Positions 23,637 to 36,375 of a stretch of 64,000 bases of DNA are shown here, in pieces; position 1 is the stretch's first letter; every line of letters begins with the position of its first letter. Made by a program: the position numbers and the translations under genes. The notes under the pieces are model-generated. The model saw only the letters and a program-made list of their open reading frames with translations. It did no database searches and was not told where the DNA came from. This DNA comes from Hyperoodon ampullatus (lineage: Eukaryota; Chordata; Mammalia; Artiodactyla; Ziphiidae): positions 310,001 to 374,000 of the forward strand of contig OX457072.1 of the NCBI GenBank assembly GCA_949752795.1, given 5' to 3'.

Positions 23637-24529
23637 CTCTGAGCTGTGAAACGTTATCAGAAATACACTTCGGGTTTCAGAAATATAATAAGTAGGAGTC
23701 TCTGGTCCATTGTTCTTCTGGATGACGTCCTTTAACTCAAGCTATTAAAGAAAACATTTCTACTCGGTTTCTCAGGGTGTTATAGGTCAGCGTAACCAAC
23801 ACTAACTGAAGTTTTATAAACCCCTAAATCAAAGGTAACAAAAAACCAGCCCAGAGGACACTCCCTAAACAGTAAGCAAGGCAGTCTGTTCAGAGCCAAA
23901 ACACACGTTTATCTAGATCCACTGCATATTGGATGAATATTATATAAATGCATGACTAATAAGACCATAGGCTTTTTTAGCCCAAAGGGAGCACTGGTTT
24001 ATACTGGAGGAAACTGGGGCCAAGAAAAAGTAAGTGGACTCCCTAGTGACTCCTTCCCTCCTGGCAGAGTGGAATCTAGACCGAACTGCCTTGCTCCTGG
24101 TCCATGGGGATCGCCATTAAACATTGCCCTTTTCCCTCCCTTTCTGTGAAACCTTCACTTCCTTTCTCCTTGAGATATTTAACTTAGGGACAAATAATTT
24201 AATTTTATCCCTCAGAGATGCACATTCTTTCTAGCCTGTCATTGCAGAAATACTTATTATGGGAGAGAGTTAGTCTTTTGTAAGGGCGTTGAATTCACAG
24301 ACATGGTCATGCATTTGGACAAAAGCCTGGAGGGGACAGAACCTTCTTATTTAACTGTTTTCTAGTTACCTTGCACTTCAGTTTTATGGAAATTCATTGA
24401 GCTGAACTCAGGGGGAAAAGCACATTTTCCTTCCTCTATACCTTGATGTTATTCTCTTTTCATCTTTTGACCCTTCCTTTAGTCTGTTTTAATATTTCTT
24501 CTTTTCACTAAGGAAAAAAAAAAAATCCA
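23637..24529. other. Intron without recognised features
   Basis: No repeats, exons or motifs that I can support. Short open frames only. Confidence 0.6.
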
Positions 24530-25800
24530 CTGTTGCCCTGGGCCAGATTCTGGGTCTGCATGGTTGACAAAACCAGACATCATTCTGTGCTCATGGGGCA
24601 TAGTCTGGTGAGGGAGTCCCACACAAAACAATCAAAAACAAATACATTTATGATTTTAAGTTGTGGTCAGTGCTCTGGTAAGGAAAAAGTGGGATACTAT
24701 GAGAGACCAGTGGAGAAGGGAAAGAATTTACTTTGTGGATTCAAGCGCAGGTGCTCTAAGGCAGTACTATTTAAGTGACACTTGAAAGCTAAGCGGCTGT
24801 TAGGTGAAAAGCAGATGAAATAGAGGGAGTGCCCTTGAGAGCTCCAGACAGGAGGGAGATGGTGGAGTGGCCAGTGTGCGTGGGCCACGGGCAGGAGCCA
24901 GCCCCAAACAAGGTGTACCCATCTGACAGACACTTCAGCTGTGGGATGGAACATGGTTTGAGGAAGAGGGGGTGTGGAGCAGGGCCCCAGTGGGAGCAGA
25001 GAGGCCCGGGAAGAGGCTACTGCTGCGTCCAGCACAGCCCAGGCTCCAAGTGTCACGCGGCACCACGGCACGATGGAGGAATGTTTCCGATGTGTGTGGT
25101 GACTTGGTAAAGGATTGAGTGGGGGTGGGGGGGAGGAAATATTAAGACTTATCCTCAGTTTGAGTGCTTGGTTGAGTGATGGGTCATTACTGAGGTAAGA
25201 AAACTGGTTTGGAGGGAAGCTTGAGAATTCAGTTTGGGGCCTGTTTAGTTTGAGATTCCTATGAGACATGCAAGAAAGGATGTCAGATGAAAAGTCTGGA
25301 TATACAGATCTCACATTCAGAGAAGATTTTAGGTTGGAAGTAAATATCGGGGGGTTTTCAGCCTACAGCTGGTCGGTCTGTATATCTGTACTTGCATTCG
25401 TTTTGTTGGCTACTTTGAAGAGGTTACGGTTGTCCATGTGCTAAGTTCCAAAGGCCCTGGAGGGCCTTTAGTGAGAGGCAGGTGCCCCAGCCTTCCTCCC
25501 TTTACCCCCTTCACAGCTGCTCCGTCCCAGCTGGAAACTGTCTAAAGCCAGGGCAGTGGATGAGATCACGTTAGGGGAATCGTAGACACACAAGAAAGAA
25601 GAGGTGTAGTGTCAAGATCTAAGGTCCTGTAGCATTAGAGAATGGGTAGGAGAGGGACCACAGAGGAGCCTGGAGAGGAAGGGCTAGTCGTGGCAGGCAC
25701 TCGGCACTGTGGGATGCCATGTGTGGTAGAGGGCAGCTGACGGGGTGCCTCAGAGAAGCCTAACAAGGTGATGGATGAAGCCATGCGAAGTTCCTGGGTG
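24530..25800 (+). mobile_element. Ancient mammalian interspersed repeat (family not named)
   Basis: A long series of phrases recurs elsewhere in mammalian DNA: a 'catggggcatagtctggtga' block, then a 'gtttgagattcctatgagac' block, then a 'ggatgagatcacgttagggg' block. Related sequence appears at 56780-57235 and 57520-58130, probably at 60610-61450, and possibly at 54330-54720. I recognise the text as a dispersed repeat but cannot name the family with confidence. The 205-codon minus-strand frame here is therefore not a gene. Confidence 0.55.
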
Positions 25801-26010
25801 ACTTTATGCACAGGAGTTGCTGGGGGTGGAGGTGGAAGCTAGCTCCCTGGGCATGCAGGAGTGGGTGGGAAGTGGGGAGTGTGGACAGGTTTGGACACCA
25901 AAGTTTTGTTGACGCAGAAGGGAGTGAGAATGCCCAGCATTTAACAGCACAGCAGAACTACAGTGCAGGCATTCTGTTTCTTGCTTCCAATATTGGGACC
26001 ATTTTTCTTT

Positions 26011-26564
26011 CTTCTTTTTTGTTTTTTAATTGAAGTATAGTTGATTTACAATGGTGTTAGTTTCAGGTATACAGCACAGTGATTCAGTTTTGTGTGTATA
26101 TATTCTTTTCCATATTCTTTTCCATTATGGTTTATTACAAGATACTGAATAGAGTTCCCTGTGCTCTACAGTAGGTCCTTGTTGTTTATCTGTTTTCTCT
26201 AGTGGTGTGTATCTGTTAATCCCAAATTCCTAATGTATCCCTCCCCCGCTTTGCCCTTTGGTAACCGTAAATTTGTTTTGTATGTCTGTTTGTTTCTGTT
26301 TTGTAAATAAGTTCATTTGTATCATTTTTTTTTAGATTTCAGTATAACCAGTGTTCATAGCGGCACTATTTACAATAGTCAAGACTTGGAAGCAACCTAA
26401 ATGTCTGTCAACAGATGAATGGATAAAGAAGGTGTGGTATATGTATACACAATGGAATATTACTCAGCCATAAAATAGAGTGAAATATTGCTATTTGCCG
26501 CAACGTGGATGGACCTAGAGAATATCATACTAAGTGAAGTAAGTCAGACAGAGCAAGGCAAATG
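26011..26564 (-). mobile_element. Twin-primed (5'-inverted) L1 insertion
   Basis: The left part (about 26011-26340) is an L1 3' UTR on the minus strand with its 3' end at the left. The right part (about 26345-26564) is the end of ORF2 on the plus strand (gttcatagcggcactattta ... agtgaagtaagtcagac). The two pieces are nearly consecutive in L1 but head to head. Imperfect flanks CCATTTTTCTTT (25999-26010) and CCATTTGTCTTT (26565-26576) may be the target duplication. Confidence 0.85.
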
Positions 26565-26624
26565 CCATTTGTCTTTTGAAAATGCATTGAGGTAGAGGCA
26601 GGTCGTCAGTGGAAGGAGCGGAAG

Positions 26625-26825
26625 GTCTAGATTCAGACTAGTCTTGGTTCAAATGCTGACTCCCCCACTTAGCAGGGAGACTTGGAGCAGATTATGTTTC
26701 CTTATTTGTGAAATTGGAATTACAATACTGTCCATAATACAGGTTCATGATGAGGATTAAATGAGATCACATATGTAAAGCATTTCCCACGGTGCTTCCC
26801 ATATACTAATAACACTCAGAGGGCG
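26625..26825 (+). mobile_element. MIR SINE
   Basis: Consecutive MIR landmarks: agtcttggttcaaatgctga, then gagacttggagcagatta, then tgatgaggattaaatgagat and the gtgcttcccatata region. Confidence 0.85.
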
Positions 26826-28240
26826 GCTCACTAGCTCTGGAAAAGCAAGCGCGAATACTTTAAAATTGTAAAATAGTGGTAAACAACATTGTACAGTAAT
26901 AGAAACCTAACATAAGCAAAGAAAAGACATCTAGTTACAAATCGGCATTTGTGTTAGTTTTGTGTCTGTTGTCTAGCTGCAGGGAAAGCTTGATTAAAGT
27001 GGTTTTACTTCCATGCTTTTGGCCACCCTCACCCTACTCATCAGCAAGGAGTTGAAGCTCATTTACTTTAGAAAACAAACATTTATGTATATTCATGTGT
27101 GAACTGTGACCCCTGCCTCTCAGTGATGGAAGTATAGAAGTTCCTCTGTAATAAACACATTTCCAACAATGGCCCGAGTGCCGCGTCCCGTGTTGGACGG
27201 TGCTGTTAACTACAGCTGGTCTAGTTTTGTTTTTTATCTGGAACAACTAAAGACATCCCAGACTGCTGATGGTGGAAATGCAGAATGAGGAACGAGCAGG
27301 TAGTGGGTGGGATGATTCGAGCCCTTAGTTTGTGTTTGGACAGTAGAGAACAGATTCTTGTCTCCAGCTTGCCAGGGCTCTGTTGAAAAGAAAGTCATCA
27401 GCTGTGTGCTCACCAGCCAGGTCTCCAGCTCTTACGAACTTTCACTTTCTTCCTGTTACCTGGTTGGATGATATGCTGGATTCATGTCTCTTTTGTGTGT
27501 GTATCAAGATGGGATGGCGTGGTGTTCTTCCTCCAGAGCAGCAATTCATACATGTCAGTGGTGGAAGAGCTCCAAGGGAGGACGGCAGTTCCTCCTCATC
27601 AGAGGCACACAGGCCGCCCCGCCTGCTCTCCTTTTGCGTCTGCCACACCCACCAGACTGTGCAGTGATTGTATTGACTGACCCGCTCAGCATCACATTGC
27701 ATAAGGCTGTTATTTTACTTGTACTTTATTTCTTCATATTGTAGAAAAATTGGAATCACTAGTCTTCAATGATTTGAGTGTTCTTATCAAAGGTATTATA
27801 AGAGGAGAGCATCATTTTTTTAACGTGTCCTCATAAATGATGTCATAGCCCATTCCTTAGGTTTTTCTTAAGGTTCTTCTAGTTAGTCATTAACTCTGTG
27901 TTCACGAGTCTTAAATAAACCCTTTACTCTCAGCTTCCCAGCTCTTAACTTTTGCTTATTTCCTCTCTAAAACACCTCTTTTGTGATATCCCAAGGTCAT
28001 TCAGCCCCATTTTCTTCTGTCCTGTCTTATTGCTGGTAATTCTACTAATTGACATCCAGATCTTTTACATTCTCTGCCATTCCTCCTATTCACATTCTGA
28101 ATTACTGTGAAGGGTAAAAATAGCATCAAGTCCATGGAATTACAGTTCTAGTCCTCGCTAGAGGACTTTAATGCGCACACAAACAGGTGTCAAAATGGGA
28201 AGTTGACTGAAAAGAAGCCGAAGGAATCTATCTTACTTCT
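26826..28240. other. Intron without recognised features
   Basis: Unique-looking intron. Several open frames overlap at 27383-27744 but none resembles a known protein or has paired splice sites. Confidence 0.6.
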
Positions 28241-28250
28241 ACCTCTTTTC

Positions 28251-28464
28251 TTTTTCTTTTTTTTTTTTTTTTGCGGTACACGGGCCTCTCACTGTTGTGG
28301 CCTCTCCCGTTGCGGAGCACAGCCTCCGGACGCACAGGCTCAGCGGCCATGGCTCACGGGCCCAGCCACTCCGCGGCATGTGGGATCTTCCCGGACCGGG
28401 GCACGAACCCGTGTCCCCTGCATCGGCAGGCGGACTCTCAACCACTGCGCCACCAGGGGAGCCC
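28251..28464 (-). mobile_element. CHR-2 SINE
   Basis: A T-rich tail with C interruptions at 28251-28272, then gcggtacacgggcctctcac, ending at ccaccaggggagccc. No clean target duplication is visible. It sits at the left edge of an old L1. Confidence 0.93.
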
Positions 28465-29330
28465 TCCAGCCTCATTTTTACATGTGTGTATCCAGTTGTC
28501 CTAGCACTATTTGCTAAAATGACTACTCTTTCTCCATGGAATTTTCTTGGCACCCTTGTCAAAAATCAGTTGACCATACATATAAGTGTTTTGACTCTCA
28601 GTTCTCCTCCATTGCTCTATCTGCATGTCTTTATGCCAGCACCACAATGATCTTAATTATCAATACTATACCTTTATAGTATGTTTGGAAATCAGGGAAT
28701 GTGAGTCCTCTAACTTTATTTTTTCCAAGATTATGTTTGGAATTGTGAGTCTTTTATATTAACACATGAATTTTAGAATCAGTTTGTTAATTTTTATTTA
28801 TTTTGCAGTAAACCAACTGGGTTTTTGATAGAGATTGTGTTGAATGTGTATGTCAATTTGAAGAGAATTGCTGTCTTATCAATACTTAGTCTTTGGATCC
28901 ATAAACATGGGATGTCTTCTCATTTAATTAGATCTTTAATTTCTTTCATCAGTGCTTTGTAGCTTTCAGCCTGCAAATCTTGCATTTCTTTTGTTAAATT
29001 TATACCTATTTTCTTTTTTTATACTATTGTAAATGCAGTTGCTTCCTTAATTTCACTTCTCATTGTTTATTGCTAATGTGTAGATATGCAAGTGATTTTT
29101 ATATATTGGCCTGTGTTCTAAAGTCTTGTTGAATTTGCTGTATTCGCTCTCACAGTTTTTAGTGGATTCCTTAGGATTTTTCACACATAAAATCATGCAG
29201 TCTTCGAATAAAGGTAGTTTTACTTCTTCATTTCCAATCTGGTTGTATCTTATTTCTTTTTCTTTCTTAATTGTCCTGGAAGCGCTTTTAATTGTCTTGA
29301 GGCAGAAAAATAGAAATGGCTATTTGAAGC
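28465..29330 (-). mobile_element. Old L1 segment, antisense
   Basis: The plus strand is typical of antisense copies of older L1 ORF2: agcactatttgctaaaatga, then ctccattgctctatctgcat, then tttggaaatcagggaatgtg, then ctttaatttctttcatcagt. It is strongly diverged. Confidence 0.8.
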
Positions 29331-29489
29331 TGTGGTGTTTTCACGGTAGCTCATCTCCCTACTCATTTTCCTCAGTCTCTTGAGGTCCTGTGGAGACTTC
29401 ACTACCATCTTACGCCACTTGCCTTGTGAAGTCTCTCTTGATTTCCCCCATAGAAATAGTCTCTTCTTCAATGTGGTAGGATGAAAAAA

Positions 29490-29800
29490 AACCAAATTTT
29501 GGAAGCAGACAGACTTGGGTTTGAATCTGAACTCTGCCACCTGCTAGCTCTATGTTCTTGGTTAGAGATCGGTAGACAGGTAGATAGGTAGGCAGGTAGA
29601 TAGGTAGGTAGGTAGATAGGTAATCTTAACTCTCTTCATTTTCGTAGCAGCCCCATGCAGTTAGCACCGTCACTGTCAGCCTTGCATGGTTGTTTTGAAG
29701 ATTCAGTGAGATAATATTTATAAAATGCTTGATGCCAAGTAGACACTCTTAAAACTGTTGGCTTTATGACTATTATGGTCCTTTGTACTGTGGTTAGTTA
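29490..29800 (+). mobile_element. MIR SINE with an internal tetranucleotide expansion
   Basis: The left MIR part (agacttgggtttgaatctga ... ctagctctatgttcttgg) and the right part (gttttgaagattcagtgaga ... aaaatgcttgatgcc) are in order. Between them, at 29570-29622, a GGTA/GATA/GGCA array has expanded. Confidence 0.85.
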
Positions 29801-32800
29801 TAGAGGTGTCAGTCTTTAAGGTTCTCAGCTCCTTGCAGGTAAGGATTATGTGTAGGAGTATTTATTATTGCATCTTGTGCAAATATTGTGCCTATTACAT
29901 ATAGCCCTAAATATATTTCAGTTTGATGTATTTCTTTTTGGTATTTATGGTAATTTGTCTTTGTGTATCATTTCTCCCCTTCTAGGTGAAACAAAATGGA
30001 TCCATTTTCCTACCCTTTATCTCTTTTTTAAGTTTTTATCCTTTTATTGGCCTGGTATCAGGTTACAGCTAGCTGATTGAAATTTGAAAGGTTTCAGAGT
30101 AGAATCAGAGCTGTGGATAATCTGAAAGCAGTATGTTCATGTTCTTTAAACACTGTATAATACCAACCCCTATCATTGATCCAATTCATATTTGCTTATG
30201 AGATTATTTAATGCATATTTAATGAGCTTATTGATAGTATGAAATAGCAGTGAAAGTTCCCTTGTTCTTTTTTTATGTATTAAACCAGTGATACACTTGA
30301 AAAAATCAAAAGGAATGGCAACAGCCTAGTGATGTGAGTATAGAAAATTATGAAAATAAAATTTTCACAACAATATGAAGATAGCAAGGGTAATTTTCCA
30401 GATTCACAGCCAGATGACTATGCTGTGTGTACCCATAGTTCTAAGTTTGCATCTTAATCTGGCTTTGGTGATTTTCCAGCACCTGTTATCCATCAAGATC
30501 AAGAATGGTTTCAAGGTGGCCCTATATAAAAGGCATGGAATTTTCTGCCTGTTCCTGAACTCCTTTCCCTGGAAACTTTTGTTCCTAAAAGCGGCTGGAG
30601 ACCTCTAATGGTCTGCACCGCCACCCTCCCGTGCCTGCAGCTGTGACCTGGAGCAGTACTGTGGTCACACTAGAACTTTCCTATGAGCCAGGTTGCGGCT
30701 CTAATGTGTGCTCTGAGATGACAGCACAGAGCAGAGCCATGGGAGACAGAGTGACAGCCCGCAACTTGCAGGGGTGGGGGGTGTAGGCAGCCAAATGCAA
30801 GCACTGAGCGCCACGTGCCTCTGCAGCCAAAGATGCACAGACGGGTGAGGTCGGGAGTGAGAGCCAGCTGGGCTGCCGCAGTGCGCTGCCCCTTTCTCCC
30901 TGTTCGTGTCTGTCACGGGGACCTGTTCTGCCCTGCCTCCCGGCTGCTGCTGGACCCAGAGCGCTTGGGGCAGCCGGCTGGCAGTCTTGGCGGGCTTACC
31001 CTCGTTGTGCTCATGGCTTGGCCCTGAAGTTCTAATCAGCTTGAGCCTCCTCAGCCCCATGTGCCACAGAAAACTGCAGCAAACATATCCTCCAAAACCA
31101 TCCTTTGGAAGAGAGAGACACTGTGATATATGAACAGGGACCCTTGTTTCTTCCAGACCAGTTGGCCTGGCAGTGATATCAATGTTCTGAACCTTCACAT
31201 TTATTTGCACAGATGCAAAAAGAGAGGGACAGATGCAAGGGCATCTAGACAGCTGCTTGTCGTCTAGTGAGGACAATGGCCAGGTGTTGTGCGTTCTCTA
31301 GTACTTGTCAGTGCTTTTCCGAATCAGCCCATACATACCGTTCTTGAATGTCACTTCTCCCGTTTAACCATCTGAGGTCAAGGACTGTGACTCATCTGGT
31401 TTTGGTACAGGACCACGAAGGTAGTGGACATGTAGCAGTATGTGTGGATGGGGAAAAGGAGTGGCGGGTGGGGACCTGAGGACATAGTGTGTGGCTGTGT
31501 CCCCTTCTTTACTCAGGACTCACCAGGCTGTGGGGAGGCACCACATGTGCTGTCGTTCCTCTAAGGAGACCCACAGGGAGGCTGGTGAGGTCAGAATCGC
31601 CGGGAACACTGTGCTTTAGGAAAGGCGGAAGGTGTGACGCTTGGACTCCGGGCCCCTGCAGGGTGGTCAGCGAGTGTAAAGGAGCAGGCGGAGGACAAAG
31701 TAGAAGGGCCCTCAGGGAGGAGGCAAGGCGGGAATAAGAGCTGCTCTGGGGTGAGAATGTCCGTAAAGAGAGAAAGAGAGTCCAGTTGAGAACGACCGAA
31801 AGGTTTCAAAGCATTTGTTGCAATTCCTGCAGCGCTAAGAGAAATCAAGAAGAAATCAAGGAGCCACAGGTAGAAGATGAAAGGATGAAAACCGTATTTA
31901 ACTAAATGAAACTTAATTAGCTGAGGAGGAAGGGACCCATGATTTGAATTAAAGAAAGAAGAAGGTCTGCGTTGTGCAGGGAAAGCTGGCGGGGTGTGGT
32001 GTCCCTTGTCTGGAGTAGCTCTGATTGTCTCACAGATGCTCTGTGGGGTCCTCGGCTGTGTCCTGGCCTGTACTTCCTCTCTCTGCGGTGGAATCTGAAC
32101 GCAGGTGTCAGAAGTTCCTGCAGGAGGGGACGAGCAGAGAAGACCAGGCTGGTTAAATGTTGGGGAGTGGAAGGAGAAGAGCGAAATAAACGCCAAATTT
32201 CCCGATGTCTCATCACTTACACAGCCTTTTGGAAAACTAAGAGGTGGCTTAGGCAGCTTTGCACCTCGAGTCTTTGCCCACAAATAGGTGACAGTGGAAC
32301 ACTGGCTGTGCAGGAGAACCACAGACGTTCTTGGAAGGCCTGTCTTTCTGTGAGCTGTAGAAAAGTGGAAAACTGCACTGACGGCAGAGATACCAGAAAA
32401 AGTTATCTTTAAATCTTTTGCAAGCAAGTAATTCCAATTTTTATTCTGCTCATGAAGGCATCATCTTCTCTTCAGAAAAGATGAGAATGAGAGATTTCCT
32501 ACGATGATGTACTTTGCACCAGGGTTACTACATTTTTGGTAGCAAGTACATTCATCGTGGTAGACTATCTGCCAATGTTCGTTTATGTTTAAGTTTTGAA
32601 TTTCTCCCAGGTGCTTCCTAAAGAAGAGTATCTGGTCTGTTTTGGAGGGTGGGTGGAAAGTAGGGGAGAGACTGACCCAAGGATTGAGGTGCAGCAATGA
32701 AGCCCCATCCCAGGGGGCTCTTTGCCTTTTTTCCTGGCCATGTGACATCTGCAACTCTCCTGTCCCTTCTGGTTGGAGAGAGCATGCTCAGTTAACACTT

Positions 32801-33000
32801 AGTAAAAACAACACAAAGAGTGCATATTTGCATAAGGACATGTGTAAATGCCCCCATAATAAACATACTACCTGGAAGTTTACATGAGGAGAGGCTGTTT
32901 CCATCACTGCCTGGGGAGGGATTTGACATTGTGGGACTGGTACCCTGAATGCCTGTTAGAACAGGTGGATTTTGTGTGTGCACATCACCTTTTCTTTGAA
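29801..33000. other. Intron with a long antisense open frame
   Basis: I recognise no repeat family with confidence and no exon. On the minus strand at 31591-32427 there is a 278-codon open frame without known domains, described among the findings. 30540-31040 is relatively GC-rich. Confidence 0.5.
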
Positions 33001-33002
33001 AA

Positions 33003-34145
33003 GTTTTTTTGATTAAGGTGAAATTCACATAACAAAATTAACCATTTTAAAGTGTACAACTCAGTGATATTTAGTACATTCACAGTGTTGTGCAACCACT
33101 ATTTCTATTTAGTTCCAACACATTTTTTTTTTAACGCAGATGGAAACCCTGCGCCCATTAGCAGCCCCTCTGCGTAAACCTCCCCAACCCGGCCAGCCCC
33201 TGGCAACTGCAGGTCTGCTTTCTGTCTCTACATCTCTACCTGTTCTGGACATGTCATGTAAATGGAGTCATACAGTGTGTGGATTTTTGTGTCTGGTGTC
33301 TTTCACTCAGCATCATGTTTTCACAGTTTGTCCATGATGGAGCCTTTGTCAGTGCTGCTTTCCTTTTTATGGCTGAATAATATTCCATTGTATAGATATA
33401 TCAAATTTCATTTATCCATTCATCAGCTGATGGGCATTTGGGTTGTTTCCACTTTGGGCTATTATGAATGATGCCACTGTGAACATCTTTCTAGAAGTCT
33501 TTCTGTGAACACGTTTTCATTTTTCTTGGGTATATCCCTAGGAGTTGAATTGCTGGGTTATATGGTAATTCTATGTTTAATTTTTTGAGGAACCACCAGA
33601 ATATTCTCTGCAGCAGATGCACCATTTCATATTCCCTCCAGCTACGTATCAGGGCTGCAATTTCCCCACATCCTCCCTGACACTTGTTATTTTCTTTCTT
33701 TTAATAACAACTGTTTTAACTAGTGTGAGGAGATATTTTTACTTCTTCCTTTCCAGTGTATTTGTCATCTGTTTCTCGTTCTTACCTAATTGCTCTGGGT
33801 AGAATTTCCAGTACAGTGTTAAACACAGATAGCAAGAGAAGGTACCTTCATCGTGTTCCTGATTTTAGGGGAACTTCATCTTGCGCCACCAAGTCTGATG
33901 TTGTTTGTGGATTTTTCACGTATGTCCCGTGTCAGGTTGAGGAAGTTCCCTTCTGTTCCTAGTTTGTTGAGTGCTTTTATCATAAAAGAGTGTCGGATTT
34001 TGTCAAATGCTTTTTCTGCACAGCCTAATCCAACTTTTTGGGGATTACACATCATACGGTAGGGATCAGAGAAGTTTACTAACATGGTGATTCTTAGTAG
34101 AGAAGGTGTTGTAACCAAATTATTAAAATAATTGCTTTGAGTCAC
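33003..34145 (-). mobile_element. Old L1 ORF2 segments, antisense
   Basis: 33003-33720 carries landmarks of antisense ORF2 3' regions: atggctgaataatattccat, ttcatcagctgatgggcatt and ggaaccaccagaatattctc. 33740-34145 is an RT-domain segment: its minus-strand frame reads KAFDKIRHSFMIKALNKLGTEGNF, comparable to [19 protein letters not shown] in the L1 at 8.2 kb. The two blocks are not contiguous in L1 and may be deletion-joined. Confidence 0.88.
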
Positions 34146-34239
34146 CAGGTTATGGAGCCACTGCTATTCTACTTGATCCTTCTTGGCAATAATATTCTCT
34201 GTAATAGGAGTTTACAAACATGCACTTACCTTTGCTTTT

Positions 34240-34950
34240 TTAAAAATTGATTTTAATACACTTTTTATTTTAGAATAGTTTTAGATTTACAAAGATAATA
34301 CAGAGAGTTCCACATACCCCATACCCAGTTTCCCCTATTTTTTTTATTGAAGTATAGTTGATTGATAATATTGTATAAGTTTCAGGTGTGATTTCCCCTA
34401 TTTTTACCATCATATATTATTATGATACAGTATCACATTTATTGAATCAATATTGATACTATTATTATCAACTGAAACTTATACTTTATTCACATTTCTT
34501 CAGATTTTCCCTAATGTCCTTTTTCTGTTCTCGGGTCCCATCCACAAACCATACTACATTTAGTTGTCATGTCTTCTTAGGCTACTTCGGACTGTCAGTT
34601 TCATAGATCTGCTTTCTTTTGGTGACCCTGCCAGTTGTGAGGATTACTGGCTAGGTATTTTGTAGAATATCCCTTAATTTGTGTTTTTCTGATATTTAGG
34701 GTGGTATGAGTTTGGGGAGGAAGATCACAGGTGAAGAGCCGTTTTCCCCACATCATGCCAAAGGCACGTCCTGTCAGCACGACTTATCTCTGCTGTTGCT
34801 GACTTGATTACTGGTTGAGGTAGTGTTTATCAGGTCTCTACACTGTAACATTACTTTTTAAAAAATTAACTTACGTTTTAACTCCTGTTTGATAATGTCC
34901 TGGGGACAGAGCTAGAGCATTCACTGTACGTCCCTTGGTATCTAAGAGAG
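34240..34950 (-). mobile_element. Old L1 3'-region-like repeat
   Basis: Contains the blocks agttgtcatgtcttcttagg and ggtattttgtagaatatccc and a 'ctggttgaggtagtgtttat' end. The same order recurs at 46555-47080. I take it for an ancient L1 3' region, but the assignment is from memory. Confidence 0.6.
34343..34391 (-). mobile_element. Minimal (~49-bp) L1 3'-end insertion
   Basis: The insert reads, after a T-run, attgaagtatagttgattga ... gtttcaggtg. This is the reverse complement of the last bases of L1. It is flanked by an exact 14-bp duplication, TTTCCCCTATTTTT, at 34329-34342 and 34392-34405. It lies inside the older repeat at 34240-34950. Confidence 0.9.
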
Positions 34951-36195
34951 TCTGAAGCAAGAGCATTTGTGACTTTGACAAGCTCAGGGCAGAGTGATGT
35001 ACGAGCCAGATTCCCGAGTTGTCTTTGAAGTTATTTATTATTCGTGTTCATTTATCATTCGTGTCTTGAAGGTACAGAGTTGGGGTTCTTCACCCGCAAA
35101 CATAGTTGTATGGTGAGAAGAGCATTACTCTGGCCGTCAGAAGACCCGTTATCTCCCTTTAGAAGGTCAGGTGGGAACAGTGGGCCCGTGTTGCCAGGGT
35201 ATTGTTCAGTTAGGCAACCTTTATCGAGCCTCTTGTGGCACGGCACCCTGCAGGGCAAAAAATGGCATTAACAGGAAAGAAACTAGAGCCCCATCCTAAA
35301 ATAACTACATGAACAAAAGTCACCTCCGTGCCCAGACTGGCCCTGGATGATCCTCAATGCATGTGGGGTAGGAAACTCTAAGGAGATGAGTGTCATGCCT
35401 GTGTCAGGGCATCTGCGCACACACTCTCGGTGCCAGGAGCCTGCGTGGTTGAAGTATGCAGAGCCACGCGTGGTCCTCGGGGCAACTGTAGCATCTTCAG
35501 GGTGCGTGACATCCTCAGAGGTTTCCTTTAGGCCACAGTGGACCTTAATGTCACAAGTAAGCTGTAAAAGTTGAGAGTGTGTGATGAAGACAGGAGTTGA
35601 AGGCAGGAGATCATGCAGAGTTCAGGCTTTTATGTTTGAGATTTGTGTTTGAATCAGAATTCCTCCCATGTGTCACTTCTGGTTGATTTGTCCAGCTGGG
35701 TTTGGTTTTTTTTTAGTTAATAAAATATCTTCCTTTTCTTTATCTTCTGTAGCAGAGGTTTATGTATCAGTGACATCTTTTCTTGTCATCCAGTTCAACC
35801 AAAATAATTTAGTTGTTTTTATTCAGTCTTGAAGGAAAACTAAACTGAATTTATTCAAAATCTGAATCACTTGAATTAAAGGTTTTTTTCCCTTCAGGTG
35901 CATACATTAACCCAAACTGTAATACAATACGGCCAAGGATGATAGGCTGGGCAGTGAACATTTTCTAAATTTTAACAGGAGTTAATTTTTCTTTATATAT
36001 CTGTATCTTTTCATAGTTTAATTTTGTAAACATGTTAGTACTTTTGCAAAAGAATATAAATAAATGTGTTGCTTTTCCATAATTACTTGGGAAGCAATTT
36101 ATTACTCTATACAAAGTGTTATTTTTTAAAACCCATATGTATTGTATAGAATTTTTATTTAGTTTAGGTGCTGTTTATTTTGTTGTTTAGTTGGT
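34951..36195. other. Intron without recognised features
   Basis: No repeat, exon or RNA gene that I can support. Confidence 0.6.
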
Positions 36196-36199
36196 TTTT

Positions 36200-36268
36200 T
36201 GGGGGGTTTTTTGTTTTTTGTTTTTTGCAGTACGTGGGCCTCTCACTGTTGTGGCCTCTCCCGTTGCG
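36200..36268 (-). mobile_element. 5'-truncated CHR-2 fragment
   Basis: Only the tail and the last ~45 bp of the element are present (gcagtacgtgggcctctcac ... cccgttgcgg). The sequence then switches abruptly to L1. The tRNA-related head is missing. Confidence 0.9.
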
Positions 36269-36333
36269 GTTATCTTTTCGTTATTGAATTCTAGTTTAAT
36301 TCCACTGAGAGCGTACATTGTATAGTTTCTGTT

Positions 36334-36375
<42 letters not shown>

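Noticed and set aside
24697..25314. 205-codon minus-strand open frame
   Set aside because: It is antisense to an ancient interspersed repeat and has no domain or splice context.
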